A DNA stretch of 64,000 bases, taken from NCBI GenBank assembly GCA_037962975.1, contig JAYKXN010000101.1:248001-312000 (forward strand). The letters are read 5' to 3'. Shown here in pieces: positions 25,301 through 40,680 of this stretch. This DNA comes from Clitoria ternatea. Taxonomy: Eukaryota; Streptophyta; Magnoliopsida; Fabales; Fabaceae. The position numbers and the translations under genes were made by a program. A model generated the notes under the pieces. The model had not been told where the DNA came from and did no database searches. It saw only the letters and a program-made list of their open reading frames with translations. How positions within the stretch are numbered: position 1 is the stretch's first letter; the number at the start of each line of letters is the position of its first letter.

Positions 25301-25929
25301 GCATGCGTGTGCATTTGTGAAGTCTTTGTGAGTTTTTTTAGTCATTTTATAACCAGAATGATCATTATTTTTACAAATATCCTTCTTAAATGGAGTTAGT
25401 CATCTTTGATATCAATTATATGTTATTATTTTATAAATTTTATTCTTAATTAGATTCTCTTACTTTTGCTATCAATTATCAATAGAAGATGATGAATTCC
25501 CTTTTCCATTTATTGATAGTAAAGATCAATAGTAAAAGAATCAGACAAAAATAATTAACAAATTATATATTATTAATAATTATATTCTTTCATTTTTTAA
25601 GGTTTATTTAGTAAGAGAATTGCGTAAAGGATCATACCAAGTCTTAGTTGATGCATTTAATTTAAAATATATTAATATTAATTAAAACTATAAATAATAT
25701 ATTTTATTTTTCCTTAATTTTTAATGTATTTTCTCTTATCCTTTTTTAAATACATACTCTTATAAATTAAGCTTGATAATATTTATATCAGTAGAATATG
25801 AAATAATCATTGATTTTTCTTGTTTATTATTCAATATAATTTAAAAAGTATATCAAAAATAGTTGACAAGTTTAATATGTTTATCTATAATAAATAAATT
25901 TCTTAATCAACATAAAATAACATAATATG

Positions 25930-27065
25930 GTGATAGAAAAAGCACTAGTGGTGAGACTTCTTTTCTTTTTAAAAGTTTTAAACAATATTTATAAATACAT
26001 TCAATGTTGTTTTGGAGTCGATACAATGAAACTACGAAATAATTTTCATGCATGCGTACGTGCGTCCATGCATGTGTGTCCATTTATGTAGTTTTTTTGA
26101 GTTTCTTTATTCGTTTAATGACTTCAATGAATCATTCTTTGTACAAATAGCATTCTTAAATGGATTCAGTCATCTTTGATATCAATTATATGTTATTATT
26201 TTTATAAATATTATTCTTGATTAGAATTCTCTCACTTTTGCTATCAATTATCAATAGAAGTTGATTAATTCCCTTTTTCTGTTTATTGATCGTAAAGATC
26301 GATAGTAAAAGAATCTGACAAAAAGAATTAACAAATTATATATTATTAATAATAATATTCTTTTATATTTTAAGGTTTATTTAGTAAGAGAATCACGTAA
26401 GGGGTCACATCAAGTCTTAATTGATGCACTTAATTTAAAATATATTAATATTAATGAAAAATATAAATAATATATTTTATTTTTCCTTAGTTTTTAATGT
26501 ATTTTCTTTTATCCTTTTTATGTGACGGGTTTTTGAATTCTTGTTAATTTTTATATGACTTCTTTCAATTTACAATGTGCATTGATTATTTTTTCAACAC
26601 ATACTGTTAATAAATAATCATGAAAATATTTATATCAGTGGAATAAGAAATAATCATTGATATTTCTTCCTTATTATTCAATGTAATTTTAAAAGTATAC
26701 CAAAAATAATTGACAAGTTTAATATGTTTACCTAAAATAACTAAATTTCTTAATCAACATAAAATAACATAATATGGTGATTGAAAAAGAACTAGTGGCG
26801 AGACTTCTTTTCTTTTTAAAAGTTTTATACAATGTTTATAAATACTTTCAAGGTTGTTTTGGATTCCATACAATGAAACTATTGAATAATTCTCGTGCAT
26901 GCGTATGTGCATCCATGCGTGTCCATTTATGAAGTCTCTGTAACTTTTTTTAGTCATTTTATAACATGAATGAATCATTATTTGTATAAATAACATTCTT
27001 AAATAGATTCAGTCATCTTTGATATCAATTATATGTTATTATTTTTATAAATATTATTCTTAGTT
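25930..27065. repeat. A2 dimer duplicate, copy 2
   Basis: Partner of 23795-24930 at an offset of 2135 bp, sharing the same rare variants. It has its own substitutions, for example 'ttttggagtcgatac' near 26010 and 'gtgacgggttttt' near 26523. Confidence 0.88.
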
Positions 27066-27370
27066 GATGCATTTAATTTAAAATATATTAATCTTAATTA
27101 ATAATATAAATAATATATTTTAGTTTTCCTTAATTTTTAATGTATTTTCTCTTATCCTTTTTGTGACATGTGTTTTAGAATTTTTCATGTTAATTTTTAT
27201 ATGACTTCTTTCAATTTACAATGTGCATTGATTATGTTTTTCAACACATACTTTTATTAATTAATCTTGATACTTTTTATATTAGTGGAAAATGTAATAA
27301 TCATTGATCTTTCTTCTTTGTTACTCAATGAAATTTTAAAAGTATACTAAGATTAATTGACAAGTTTAAT

Positions 27371-27430
27371 ATGTCAAAATCTTTACCCTATATTTTAAAA
27401 CATTGATTCAAAAATGAATTATTAGTGTGT

Positions 27431-27472
<42 letters not shown>

Positions 27473-30400
27473 GAGCAAAGAACATAATAATAACATTTAA
27501 TAGGTTTAAGAAGAAATCAAACTTATAAACATTAAGATTAACTACATATTTAACTTTTTAAAAATGGTTTTCTATATTATTCTTCAAAAATAAGAAAATT
27601 GAGTCCTTTCTTTTTTACTCTAAATACGGGTGCTACTCATCATAGCCTACACATATGTTGTCAACATTGCCTCACAACATAACCATATTGTTTCTTTTCA
27701 GTGAAATTGTCCTAAGGTTTGCTTATGAAGTCTATTTAGCTAAATTTATAATGTTTATTAGGTCACTATGATTTCAAAAATATAACTAGTATAATTATAA
27801 AAATAATTACGATAACTATTTTTAATTTTAACTTTATAATATTTTAAAATTATTAAGTTGTTGTTTTATATGTTTTGTTTTTAGATTTCAAAGATGAGTC
27901 AGTACTGACATATTAAGGAATAAACAATATCTAAATTGAGCTTTAAAAGATCATAACTCAAGATAATTTGAGCTCAAAATTAGCATTTAAGTGGACTACA
28001 CAAACTTTGAAAATGCTTCATCTATTAGTTTCCATCAAATAAGTAATTTCTAAATAAAATTTCCAGGGGTTTCAAAGAATTTTTGAACTCAGAACCATAT
28101 TGAAAATTTGTTATTGAAGTTTGAATTTGATTTTTAGCACTGAAGAGCTAAAACTTAGAGTATATTTTGATGGCTAATTTTAGAATATTAGAATTATTAA
28201 ATTCAAATAATAAGTATTTACAAAACAAGTCTTATGTGAAGAAATATTAAGATATATCTGAGAATCATATCTAGTCACGTATCTATATCTATAACTGATT
28301 TGCAAATTTACTATGTCAAAAACTTTACCTTAAAGTCTAAAACATTGATTTACAAATGAATTATTAATGTGTACACACACAAACATATATAAATATATAT
28401 ATATATATATAAGAGTAAAGAACATAATAATAACATTGAATAGGTTTAAGAAGAAGTCAAACTTATAAAACATTAAGCTTAACTATATATTAAACTTTTA
28501 AAAAATGTTTCTCTATATTACTCTTCAAAAACAAGAAAATGAAGTCTTTTCTTTTTCACTCTAAATAGTTGTGTCAGTCATCATAACCTACACATATGTG
28601 GTCAACATTGCCTCACAACACAATCATATTTTTTCTTTCAGTGAAATTGTCCTATGGTTTGCTTATCAAGTCTACTTAGCTAAATTTATAATGTCTATTA
28701 GGTCACTATGATTTCCAAAATATAACTAGTATAATTATAAAAATAATTACCATAATTATTTTTAACTTTATAATATTTTAAAATATTAAGTTCTTATTCT
28801 ATATTTTTGTTTTTAGATTTCGAAGATGAGTCATACCGACATATCAAGGAACAAATTATATCTAAATTAAGCTTTAAAAGATCATAACTCAACATAATTT
28901 AAGCTCAAAATTAGCATTTAAATGGACTACACAAGCTTTGAAAATGCTTCATCTATTTGTTTCCATCAAATAAGTAATTCTTAAATAAAATTTCATGGGG
29001 TTTCAAATAATTCTTTAACTAACAATCATTATGAAAAATTGTTATTGAAGTTTGAATTTGATTTTTACCATTAAAGAGCTAAACCTTAGAGTATATTTGG
29101 ATGACTAATTTTAGAATGTTAAAATTATTAAATTCAAATAATATGTATTTACAAAATTAGTTTTATGTGAAAAAATATTAAGAGATATATGAGAATCATA
29201 ACTATTCATGTATGTATATGTATAATTGATTTGCAAATCCATCATTTTTATGTTAATTTACTATATCAAAACCTTTACCCTAAATTTTAGAATAATGATT
29301 TAAAAATTAATTATTAATCTATACACACACAAATATATATATATATATAAGGGTAAAGAACATAATAATAACATTTAATAGGTTTAAGAAGAAGTCAAAC
29401 TTATAAAACTTTAAGATTAACTACATATTAAACTTTTTAAAAATGGTTCTCTATATTACTCTTCAAAAATAAGAAAATAAAGTCCTCTCTTTTTTACTCT
29501 AAATAGGGGTGTCACTCATCATATCCTACACATACGTGGTCAACATTGCATCACAACACAACCATACTTTTCCTTTTAGTGAAATTGTCCTAAGGTTTGT
29601 TTATCATGTCTATTTAGCTATATTTATAATATCTATTAGGTCACTATGATTTCAAAAATGTAACTAGTACAAATATAAAAACAATTACCATACATATTTT
29701 TAATTTTATAATATTTTAAAATTATTAAGTTGTTATTCTATATGGTTTATTTTTAGATTTAAAAGATGGGTCAGTACCGACATATTAAGGAACAAACAAT
29801 ATCTAAATTAAGCTTTAAAAGATCATAACTCAACATAATTTGAGCTCAATATTAGCATTTAAATGGACTACACAAGCTTTAAAAATTCTTCACGTATTAG
29901 TTTCCATCAAATACGTCATTCCTAAATAAAATTTTCTGGTGTTTCAAAGAATTCTTGAACTTATAATCATATTAAAAATTTCTTATTGAAGTTTTAATTT
30001 GATTTTTAGCATTGAAGAGTTAAACCTTAGAGTATATTTGGATGGCTAATTTTAGAATGTTAGAATTATTAGATTCAAATAATAAGTATTTACAAAATTA
30101 GTCTTATGTGAACAAGTATTAAGAGATTTTTGAGAATCATATCTATCCATGTATGTATATGTATAATTGATTTGCAAATCCATCATTTATATGTTACTTT
30201 ACTATGTCAAAAACTTTACCCTAAATTTTAAAATATTGATTTAAAAATGGAATATTAATGTGTACACACACAAATATTATATATATATATATAAGTAAAG
30301 AATATAATAATAACATTTAATAGGCTTAAGAAGAAGCCAAACTTATAAAAGTTTAAGATTAACTACATATTAAACTTTTTAAAACTGGTTCTCTATATTA

Positions 30401-31370
30401 CTCTTCAAAAACAAGAAAATGAAGTCCTTTCTTTTTTACTCTAAATAGGGGTGTCACTCATCATATGCTACACATACGTGGTCAACATTGCCTCACAACA
30501 CAACCATATTTTTGCTTTAAGTGAAATTGTCCTAAGGTTTGCTTATCAAGTCTATTTAGCTATATTTATAATGTATATTAGGTCACTATGATTTCAAAAA
30601 TGCAACTAGTAAAATTATAAAAACAATTACCATAACTATTTTTAATTTTAATTTTATAATATTTTAAAATTATTAAGTTGTTATTCTATATGATTTGTTT
30701 TTAGATTTCAAAGATGGGTCAATACCGACATATTAAGGAACAAACAATATCTAAATTAAGCTTTAAAAGATCATAAATGAACATAATTTGAGCTCAATAT
30801 TAGCATTTAAATGGACTACACAAGCTTTGAAAATGCTTCACGTATTAGTTTTCATCAAACAAGTTATTCCTAAATAAACTTTTCTGGGGTTTCAAAGAAT
30901 TCTTTAACTCACAATCATATTGACAATTTCTTATTGAAGTTTGAATTTAATTTTTAGCATTGAAGAGCTAAACCTTATAGTATATTTGGATGACTAATTT
31001 TAGAATGTTAGAATTCAAATAATAAGTATTTACAAAACGAGTCTTATGTGAACAAATATTTAGAGATATCTAAGAATCATATCTATTCATGCATGTATAT
31101 GTATAATTGATTTGTAAATCAATTATTTTTATGTTACTTTACTATGTCAAAAACTTTACCCTAAATTTTAAAATATTAATTTAAAATGAATTATTAATGT
31201 GCATACAAACATATATATATATATATATATGAGTAAAGAACATAATAATAACTTTTAATAGGCTTAAGAAGAAGCCATACTTATAAAACATTAAGATTAA
31301 GTACATATTAAACTTTTTAAAAATGGTTCCCTATTATACTCTTCAAAAACAAGAAAATAAAGTCCTTTCT
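27371..31370. repeat. Satellite family B array (central)
   Basis: Phase marks 27646, 28587, 29525 and 30467 (steps 941, 938, 942), with partial monomers at both ends. The left joint passes from A2 'gacaagtttaatatgt' into B 'atgtcaaaatctttacc' through shared 'atgt' (27371-27374). The right joint passes from B 'aagtcctttct' into A1 'atttttacaaatagc' through the shared T-rich stretch 'tttttac'. This array has no transposon remnant and is not the partner of the other two B arrays. It carries more substitutions against them than they show against each other. Confidence 0.95.
27429..27472. repeat. (CA)n(TA)n microsatellite
   Basis: The longest compound tract among the central B monomers: about 20 bp of CA followed by about 22 bp of AT alternation. 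Shorter equivalents lie at about 28371-28410, 29321-29349, 30261-30292 and 31205-31230. Confidence 0.95.
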
Positions 31371-33160
31371 ATTTTTACAAATAGCATTCTTAAATGAATT
31401 CAGTCACCTTTAATATCAATTATATGTTATTATTTTTATAAATATTATTCTTAATTACATTCTCTCACTTTTGCTATTAATTATCAATAGAAGATGATTA
31501 ATTTCATTTTCCATTTATTGATAGTAAAGATCAATAGTAAAAGAATCTGACAAAAATAATTAACAAATTATATATATTTTAATAATTATATTCTTTTATT
31601 TTTTAAGGTTTATTTAGTAAGAAAATCACGTAAGGGATCACAACAAGTCTTATTTGATGCATTTAATTTAAAATATATTATTTTAATAAAAAATATATTT
31701 TATTTTTCTTAGTTTTTTATGTATTTTCTCTTATCCCTTTTGTGAGACGTGTTTTAGAATTTTTCTTGTTAATTTTATATGACTTCTTTCAATTTACAAT
31801 GTGCATTAATTATTTTTTTCAACACATACTCTTTTTAATTAATCTTGAAACTATTTATATCAGTGGAATATGAAATAATCATTGATCGTTCTTCCTTATT
31901 TTTCATTGTAAATTTAAAAGTATACCAAGAATAATTGACAAATTTAATATGTTTACCTAAAATAACAAAATTTCTTAATAAACATAAAATAACATAATAT
32001 GTTGATAGAAAAAGAAATAGTGGCGAGACTTCTTTTCTTTTTAAAAGTTCTATACAATATTTATAAATACTTTTAATGTTGTTTTAGATTCCGTACAATA
32101 ATAGTACATAATATTTTTCATGTCTGCGTACGTGTGTCCATGCATGCGTATGCTTTTATGAAGACTTTGTGAGTTTTTTAGTCGTTTTATAATGTGAATA
32201 TCATTATTTTTACAAACAGCATTCTTAAATAGATTCAGTCATCTTTGATATCAATTATATGTTATTATTTTTATAAATATTATTCTTAATTAGATTCCCT
32301 CGCTTTTGCTATCAATTATCAATAGAAGATGATTAATTCCCTTTTCCATTTATTGATAGTAAAGATCGATAGTAAAAGAGTCAAACAAAAATAATTAACG
32401 AATTATATATTATTAATAATTATATTCTTTTTATCTTTAAGGTTTATTAAGTAAGAGAATCGCGTAAGCGATCACATCAAGTCTTGTTTGATCCATTTAA
32501 TTTAAAAGATATTAATATTATTAAAAAATATAGTATTATATTTTACTTTCCATAGTTTTTAATGTACGTTCTCTTATGCTTTTTATGAGACGTGTTTTAG
32601 AATTTTTCTTTTTAATTTTATATGACTTCTTTCAATTTACAATGTGCATTAGTTATTTTTTTCAACTCATACTCTTATTAATTAGTCTTAATACTATTTA
32701 TATCAGTGGAATATGAAATAATCATTGATCTTTCTTCCTTATTATTCAATGTAATTTTAAAAGTATACCAAGAATAATTGACAAGTTTAATATGTTTACC
32801 TAAAATAGCTAAATTTCTTTATAAACATAAAATAACATAATATGTTGATAGAAAAAGAAGTAGTGGCGAGACTTCTTTTCTTTTTAAAAGTTCTATACAA
32901 TATTTATATATACTTCTAATGTTGTTCTGGATTCCATACAATAATAATACATAATAATTTTCGTGCGTGCGTACGTGCGTCCATGCATAGTTGTGCATTT
33001 TTGAAGTCTTTACGAGTTTTTTCGTCATTTTATAACGAGAATATAATTATTTTTTCAAATATCATTCTTAAATGGATTCAGTCATCTTTGATATCAATTA
33101 TATATTATTATTTTTATAAATATTATTCTTAATTAGATTCTCTCACTTTTGCTATCAATT
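31371..33160. repeat. A1 segment paralogous to 38888-40680
   Basis: Offset 7523 bp, which is nine monomers. Shared rare variants are 'aatgaattcagtcacctttaa', 'gattaatttcattttcc', 'catgtctg(c/t)gtacgtgtgtcc', the 'agattccgtac' variant, 'tttctttataaacataaa' and 'tatatatacttctaatg'. The part from about 32030 also matches about 345-1475 at offset 31686. Similarity drops sharply after about 33160. Confidence 0.85.
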
Positions 33161-36100
33161 ATCAATAGAAGATCATTAATTCCGTTTTCCATTTAATGAT
33201 AGTAAAGATCGATAATAAAAGAATCTGACAAAAATAATTAACAAATTATATATATTTTAATAATTATATTCTTTTATTTTTTAAGGTTTATTTAGTAAGA
33301 AAGTCGTGTAAGGGATCACAACAAGTCTTATATGAGGCATTTAATTTAAAATATATTTATTTTAATAAAAAATATAAATAATATATTCTAGTTTTCTTAG
33401 TTTTTTATGTATTTTCTCTTATCCCTTTTGTGAGACGTGTTTTAGAATTTTTGTTGTTAATTTTATATGACTTCTTTCAATTTACAATGTGCATTAAATA
33501 TTTTTTTCAACACATAGTCTTTTTAATTAATCTTGAAACTATTTATATCAGTGGAATATGAAGTAATCATTGATCGTTCTTCCTTATTATTCATTCTAAT
33601 TTTAAAAGTATACCAAGAATAATTGACAAATTTAATATGTTTACCTAAAATAACAAAATTTCTTAATAAACATAAAATAACATAATATGTTGATAGAAAA
33701 AGAAGTAGTGGCGAGACTTCCTTTCTTTTTAAAAGTTCTATACAATATTTATAAATACTTTTAATGTTGTTTCAGATTCCATACAATAATAGTACATAAT
33801 AATTTTCGTGTGTGCGTATGTGCGTCCATGCATGCGTAGGCATTTATGAACTCTTTGTGAGTTTTTTAGTCGTTTTATAATGTGAGTGTTATTATTTTTA
33901 CAAACAGCATACTTAACTGGATTCAGTCATCTTTGATATCAATTATATGTTATTATTTTTATAAATATTATTCTTAATTAGATTCTCTCGCTTTTGCCAT
34001 CAATCATCAATAGAAAATGATTAATTCACTTTTTCATTTATTGATAGTAAAGATCGATAGTAAAAGAATCAGACAAAAATAATTAACGAATTATATATTA
34101 TTAATAATTATATTCTTTTATTTTTTAAGGTTTATTTAGTAAGAGAATCGCGTAAGCGATCACATCAAGTCTTATTAGATCCATTTAATTTAAAAGATAT
34201 TAATATTAAAAAATATAATATTTTATTTTATTTTTCCTTAGTTTTTAATGTATTTTTTCTTATCCTTTTTATGAGACGTGTTTTAGAATTTTTCTTGTTA
34301 ATTTTATATGACTTCTTTCAATTTACAATGTGCATTGATTATTTTTTTCAACACATACTCTTATTAATTAGTCTTAATACTATTTATATCAGTGGAATAT
34401 GAAATAATCATTAATCTTTCTTCCTTACTATTAAATGTAATTTTAAAAGTATACCAAGAATAATTGACAAGTTTAATATGTTTACCAAAAATGACTAAAT
34501 TCCTTAATAAACATAAAATAACATAATATGTTGATAGAAAAAGAGGTAGTGGTGAGACTTGTTTTCTTTTTAAAAGTTTTATACAATATTTATAAATACT
34601 TTTAATGTTGTTTTAGATTCCACACAATAATAGTACATAATAATTTTCGTGCGTGCGTACGTGCGTCCATGCATGCGTGTGCATTTATGAAGTCTTTGTG
34701 AGTTTTTTAGTCGTTTTATAACGTGAATATTATTATTTTTACAAATAGCATTCTTAAATGGATTCAGTCACCTTTGATATCAATTATATGTTATTATTTT
34801 TATAAATATTATTCTTAATTAGATTCTCTCACTTTTGCTATCAATTATCAATAGAAGATGATTAATTCCCTTTTTCATTTATTGATAGTAAAGATCGATG
34901 GTAAAAGAATCGGACAAAAATAAATAACAAATTATATATTATTAATAATTATATTCCTTAATTTTTTAAGGTTTATTTAGTAAGAAAATCGCGTAAGGGA
35001 TCACATCAAGTCTTATTTGATCCATTTGATTTAAAAGATATTAATATTATTAAAAAAGATAATATTATATTTTATTTTTCCTTAGTTGTTAATGTATTTT
35101 TCTTATCCTTTTTATGAGACGTGTTTTATATATTATTTTTTTCAACACATACTCTTATTAATTAAGCTTGATACTATTTATATCAGTGGAATATAAAATA
35201 ATCATGGATCTTTCTTCCTTATTATTCAATGTAATTTTAAAAGTATACCAAGAATAATTGACAAGTTTAATATGTTTACCTAAAATAACTAAATTTCTTA
35301 AGAAACATAAAATAACATAATATGTTGATAGAAAAAGAAGTAGTGGCGAGACTTCTTTTCTTTTTAAAAGTTCTATAAAATATTTATAAATACTTTTAAT
35401 GTTGTTTTAGATTCTACACAATAATAGTACATAATAATTTTCGTGCGTGCGTATGTGCGTCCATGCATGCGTGTGCATTTATAAAGTCTTTATGTGTTTT
35501 TTAGTCATTTTATAACGTGAATATTATTATTTTTACAAATAGCATTCTTAAATGGATTCAGTCACCTTTGATATCAATTATATGTTATTATTTTTATAAA
35601 TATTAATTAGATTCTCTCACTTTTGCTATTAATTATCAATAGAAGATGATTAATTCCATTTTCCATTTATTGATAGTAAAGATCGATAGTAAAAGAGTCA
35701 AACAAAAATAATTAACGAATTATAAATTATTAATTATCATATTGTTTTATTTTTTAAGGTTTATTTAGTAAGAAAATCACGTAAGGGATCACAACAAGTC
35801 TTATTTGATGCATTTAATTTAAAATATGTTTATTTTAATAAAAAATATAAATAATATATTTTATTTTTCTTAGTTTTTTATGTATTTTCTCTTATCCCTT
35901 TTGTGAGACGTGTTTTAGAATTTTTCTTGTTAATTTTATATGACTTCTCTAAATTTACAATGTGCATTAATTATTTTTTTAACACATACTCTTTCTAATT
36001 AATCTTGAAACTATTTATATCAGTGGAATATGAAATAATCATTGATCGTTCTTCCTTATTTTTCATTGTAAATTTAAAAGTATACCAAGAATACTTGACA

Positions 36101-38887
36101 AATTTAATATGTTTACCTAAAATAACAAAATTTCTTAATAAACATAAAATAACATAATATGTTGATAGAAAAAGAAGTAGTCGCGAGACTTCTTTTCTTT
36201 TTAAAAGTTCTATACAATATTTATAAATACTTTTAATGTTGTTTCAGATTCCGTACAATAATAGTACATAATGTTTTTCAAGCGTGCGTACGTGCGTCCA
36301 TGCATGCGTATGCATTTATGAAGACTTTGTGAGTTTTTTAGTCGTTTTATAATGTGAATATTATTATATTTACAAACAGCATTCTTAAATGGATTTAGTC
36401 ATCTTTGATATTAATTATATGTTATTATTTTTATAAGTATTATTCTTAATTAGATTCCCTCGCTTTTGCTATCAATTATCAATAGAAGATGATTAATTCC
36501 CTTTTCCATTTATTGATAGTAAAGATCGATAGTAAAAGAGTCAAACAAAAATAATTAACGAATTATAAATTATTAATTATCATATTGTTTAATTTTTAAG
36601 GTTTATTTAGTAAGAGAATCGCGTAAGCCATCATATCAAGTCTTATTTGATCCATTTAATTTAAAAGATATTAATACTATTAAAAACTATAATATAATAT
36701 TTTATTTTTCCTTAGTTTTTAATGTATGTTCTCTTATCCTTTTTATGAGATGTGTTTTAGAATTTTTCTTGTTAATTTTATATGACTTCTTTTAATTTAC
36801 AATTTGCATTGGTTATTTTTTTCAACATATACTCTTATTAATTAGTATTAATACTATTTATATAAGTGGAATATGAAATAATCATTGATCTTTCTTCCTT
36901 ATTATTCAATGTAATTTTAAAGTATACCAAGAAAAATTGAAAAGTTTAATATGTTTACCTAAAATAACTAAATTTCTTAATAAACATAAAATAACATAAT
37001 ATGTTGATAGAAAAAGAAGCAGTGACGAGACGTCTTTTCTTTTTAAAAGTTCTATAGAATATTTATAAATACTTTTAATGTTGTTTTAGATTCCATACAT
37101 TAATAGTACATGATAATTTTCGTGCGTGCATACGTGCGGTCATGCATGCGTGTGCATTTATGAAGTCTTTTCGAGTTTTTTAGTCGTTTTATAATGAGAA
37201 TATTATTATTTTTACAAATAGCATTCTTAAATGGATTCAGTCATCCTTGATATCAATTATATGTTATTATTTTTATAAATATTATTCTTAATTAGATTCT
37301 CTCACTTTTGTTATCAATTATCAATAGAAGATGATTAATTCACTATTCTATTTATTGATAGTAAAGATCGATAGTAAAAGAATCGGACAAAAATAATTAA
37401 AAAATTATATGTTATTAATAATTATATTCTTTTATTTTTTAAGGTTTATTTAGTAAGAGAATCACGTAAGCGATCACATCAAGTCTTATTAGATCCATTT
37501 AATTTAACAGATATTAATATTATTAAAAAATATAATATTATATTTATTTTTCCTTAGTTTTTAATGTATTTTCTCTTATCCTTTTTATGAGACGTGTTTT
37601 AGAATTTTTCTTGTTAATTTTATATGACTTCTTTCAATTTACAATGTGCATTGATTTTTTTTTCAACACATACCCTTATTAATTAGTCTTAATACTATTT
37701 ATATCAGCAGAATATGAAATAATCATTGATCTTTCTTCCTTACTAATCAATGTAATTTTAAAAGTGTACCAAGAATAATTGACAAGTTTAATATGTTTAC
37801 CAAGAATGACTAAATTTCTTAATAAACATAAAATAACATAATATGTTGATAGAAAAAGAGGTAGTGGCGAGACTTTTTTTCTTTTTAAAAGTTCTATACA
37901 ATATTTATAAATACATTTAATGTTGTTTCGGATTCCATACAATAATAGTACATAATAATTTTCGTGCGTGCGTATGTGTGTCCATGCATGCGTATGCATT
38001 TATGAAGTCTTTGTGAGTTTTTCGTCGTTTTATAATGTGAATATTATTATTTTTACAAACAGCATTCTTAAATGGATTCACTCATCTTTGATTATATGTT
38101 ATTATTTTTATAAATATTATTCTTAATTAGATTCTCTCGCTTTTGCTATCAATCATCAATAGAAGATGATTAACTCACTTTTCCATTTATTGATAGTAAA
38201 GATCGATAGTAAAAGAATCAGACAAAAATAATTAACGAATTATATATTATTAATAATTATATTCCTCTATTTTTTAAGGTTTATTTAGTAAGAGAATCGC
38301 GTAAGCGATCACATCAAGTCTTGTTAGATCCATTTAATTTAAAAGATATTAATATTATTAAAAAATATAATATTTTATTTTATTTTTCCTTACTTTTTAA
38401 TGTATTTTCTCTTATCCTTTTTATGAGACGTGTTATAGAATTTTTCTTGTTAATTTTATATGACTTCTTTCAATTTACAATGTGCATTGATTATTTTTCT
38501 CAACACATACTCTTATTAATTAGTCTTAATACTATTTATATCAGTGGAAGATGAAATAATCATTGATCTTTCTTCCTTACTATTCAATATAATTTTAAAA
38601 GTATACCAAGAATAAATGACAAGTTTAATATGTTTACCTAAAATGACTAAATTTCTTAATAAACATAAAATAACATAATATGTTGATAGAAAAAGAGGTA
38701 GTGGCGAGACTTGTTTTCTTTTTAAAAGTTTTATACAATATTTATAAATACTTTTAATGTTGTTTTAGATTCCACACAATAATAGTACATAATAATTTTC
38801 GTGCGTGCGTACGTGCGTCCATGCATGCGTGTGCATTTCTAAAGTATTTGTGAGTTTTTTAGTCATTTTATAACGTGAATATTATTA

Positions 38888-40680
38888 TTTTTACAAATAG
38901 CATTCTTAAATGAATTCAGTCACCTTTAATATCAATTATATGTTATTATTTTATAAATATTATTCTTAATTACATTCTCTCACTTTTGCTATTAATTATC
39001 AATAGAAGATGATTAATTTCATTTTCCATTTATTGATAGTAAAGATCAATAGTAAAAGAATCTGATGAAAATAATTAACAAATTATATATATTTTAATAA
39101 TTATATTCTTTTATTTTTTAAGGTTTATTTAGTAAGAAAATCACGTAAGGGATCACAACAAGTCTTATTTGATGCATTTAATTTAAAATATGTTTATTTT
39201 AATAAAAAATATAAATAATATATTTTATTTTTCTTAGTTTTTTATGTATTTTCTCTTATCCCTTTTGTAAGACGTGTTTTAGAATTTTTCTTGTTAATTT
39301 TATATGACTTCTCTAAATTTACAATGTGCATTAATTATTTTTTTAACACATACTCTTTCTAATTAATCTTGAAACTATTTATATCAGTGGAATATGAAAT
39401 AATCATTGATCGTTCTTCCTTATTTTTCATTGTAAATTTAAAAGTATACCAAGAATACTTGACAAATTTAATATGTTTACCTAAAATAACAAAATTTCTT
39501 AATAAACATAAAATAACATAATATGTTGATAGAAAAAGAAGTAGTGGCGAGACTTCTTTTCTTTTTAAAAGTTCTATACAGTATTTATAAATACTTTTAA
39601 TGTTGTTTTAGATTCCGTACAATAATAGTACATAATATTTTTCATGTCTGTGTACGTGTGTCCATGCATGCGTATGCTTTTATGAAGACTTTGTGAGTTT
39701 TTTAGTCATTTTATAATGTGAATATCATTATTTTTACAAACAGCATTCTTAAATGGATTCAGTCATCTTTGATATCAATTATATGTTATTATTTTTGTAA
39801 ATATTATTCTTAATTAGATTCCCTCGCTTTTGCTATCAATTATCAATAGAAGATGATTAATTCCCTTTTCCATTTATTGATAGTAAAGATCGATAGTAAA
39901 AGAGTCAAACAAAAATAATTAACGAATTATATATTATTAATAGTTATATTCTTTTTATCTTTAAGGTTTATTAAGTAAGAGAATCGTGTAAGCGATCACA
40001 TCAAGTCTTGTTTGATCCATTTAATTTAAAAGATATTAATATTATTAAAAAATATAGTATTATATTTTACTTTCCATAGTTTTTAATGTACGTTCTCTTA
40101 TGCTTTTTATGAGACGTGTTTTAGAATTTTTCTTTTTAATTTTATATGACTTCTTTCAATTTACAATGTGCATTAGTTATTTTTTCAACTCATACTCTTA
40201 TTAATTAGTCTTAATACTATTTATATCAGTGGAATATGAAATAATCATTGATCTTTCTTCCTTATTATTCAATGTAATTTTAAAAGTATACCAAGAATAA
40301 TTGACAAGTTTAATATGTTTACCTAAAATAGCTAAATTTCTTTATAAACATAAAATAACATAATATGTTGATAGAAAAAGAAGTAGTGGCGAGACTTCTT
40401 TTCTTTTTAAAAGTTCTATACAATATTTATATATACTTCTAATGTTGTTCTGGATTCCATACAATAATAATACATAATAATTTTCGTGCATGCGTACGTG
40501 CGTCCATGCATAGGTGTGCATTTTTGAAGTCTTTACGAGTTTTTTAGTCATTTTATAACGAGAATATAATTATTTTTTCAAATATCATTCTTAAATGGAT
40601 TCAGTCATCTTTGATATCAATTATATATTATTATTTTTATAAATATTATTCTTAATTAGATTCTCTCAATTTTGCTATCA
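38888..40680. repeat. A1 segment paralogous to 31371-33160 and 345-1475
   Basis: Right-hand member of the nine-monomer (7523-bp) repeat. It also aligns with the left end of the window at offset 39210. Its minus-strand frame at 40551-40342 is almost the same as those at 1342-1133 and 33028-32819, as expected of sequence copies. Confidence 0.85.

Larger units (their letters stand above)
14206..27370. repeat. Satellite family A, subfamily A2 array (central)
   Basis: Seventeen phase marks: 14484, 15332, 16182, 17030, 17764, 18604, 19303, 20047, 20658, 21468, 22277, 23083, 23930, 24777, 25296, 26065 and 26912. Full units are 838-850 bp, but many are shortened (734, 699, 744, 611, 519 and 769 bp), so this is the most irregular A array in the window. 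It carries A2 markers ('gacatgtgtttt', 'aatcaacataaa', 'gaaactacttaataa'). It contains a diverged relative of 3985-6430 at 16440-18850 and an internal dimer duplication at 23795/25930. It ends at the A2-to-B joint at 27371. No gene is seen. Confidence 0.94.
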
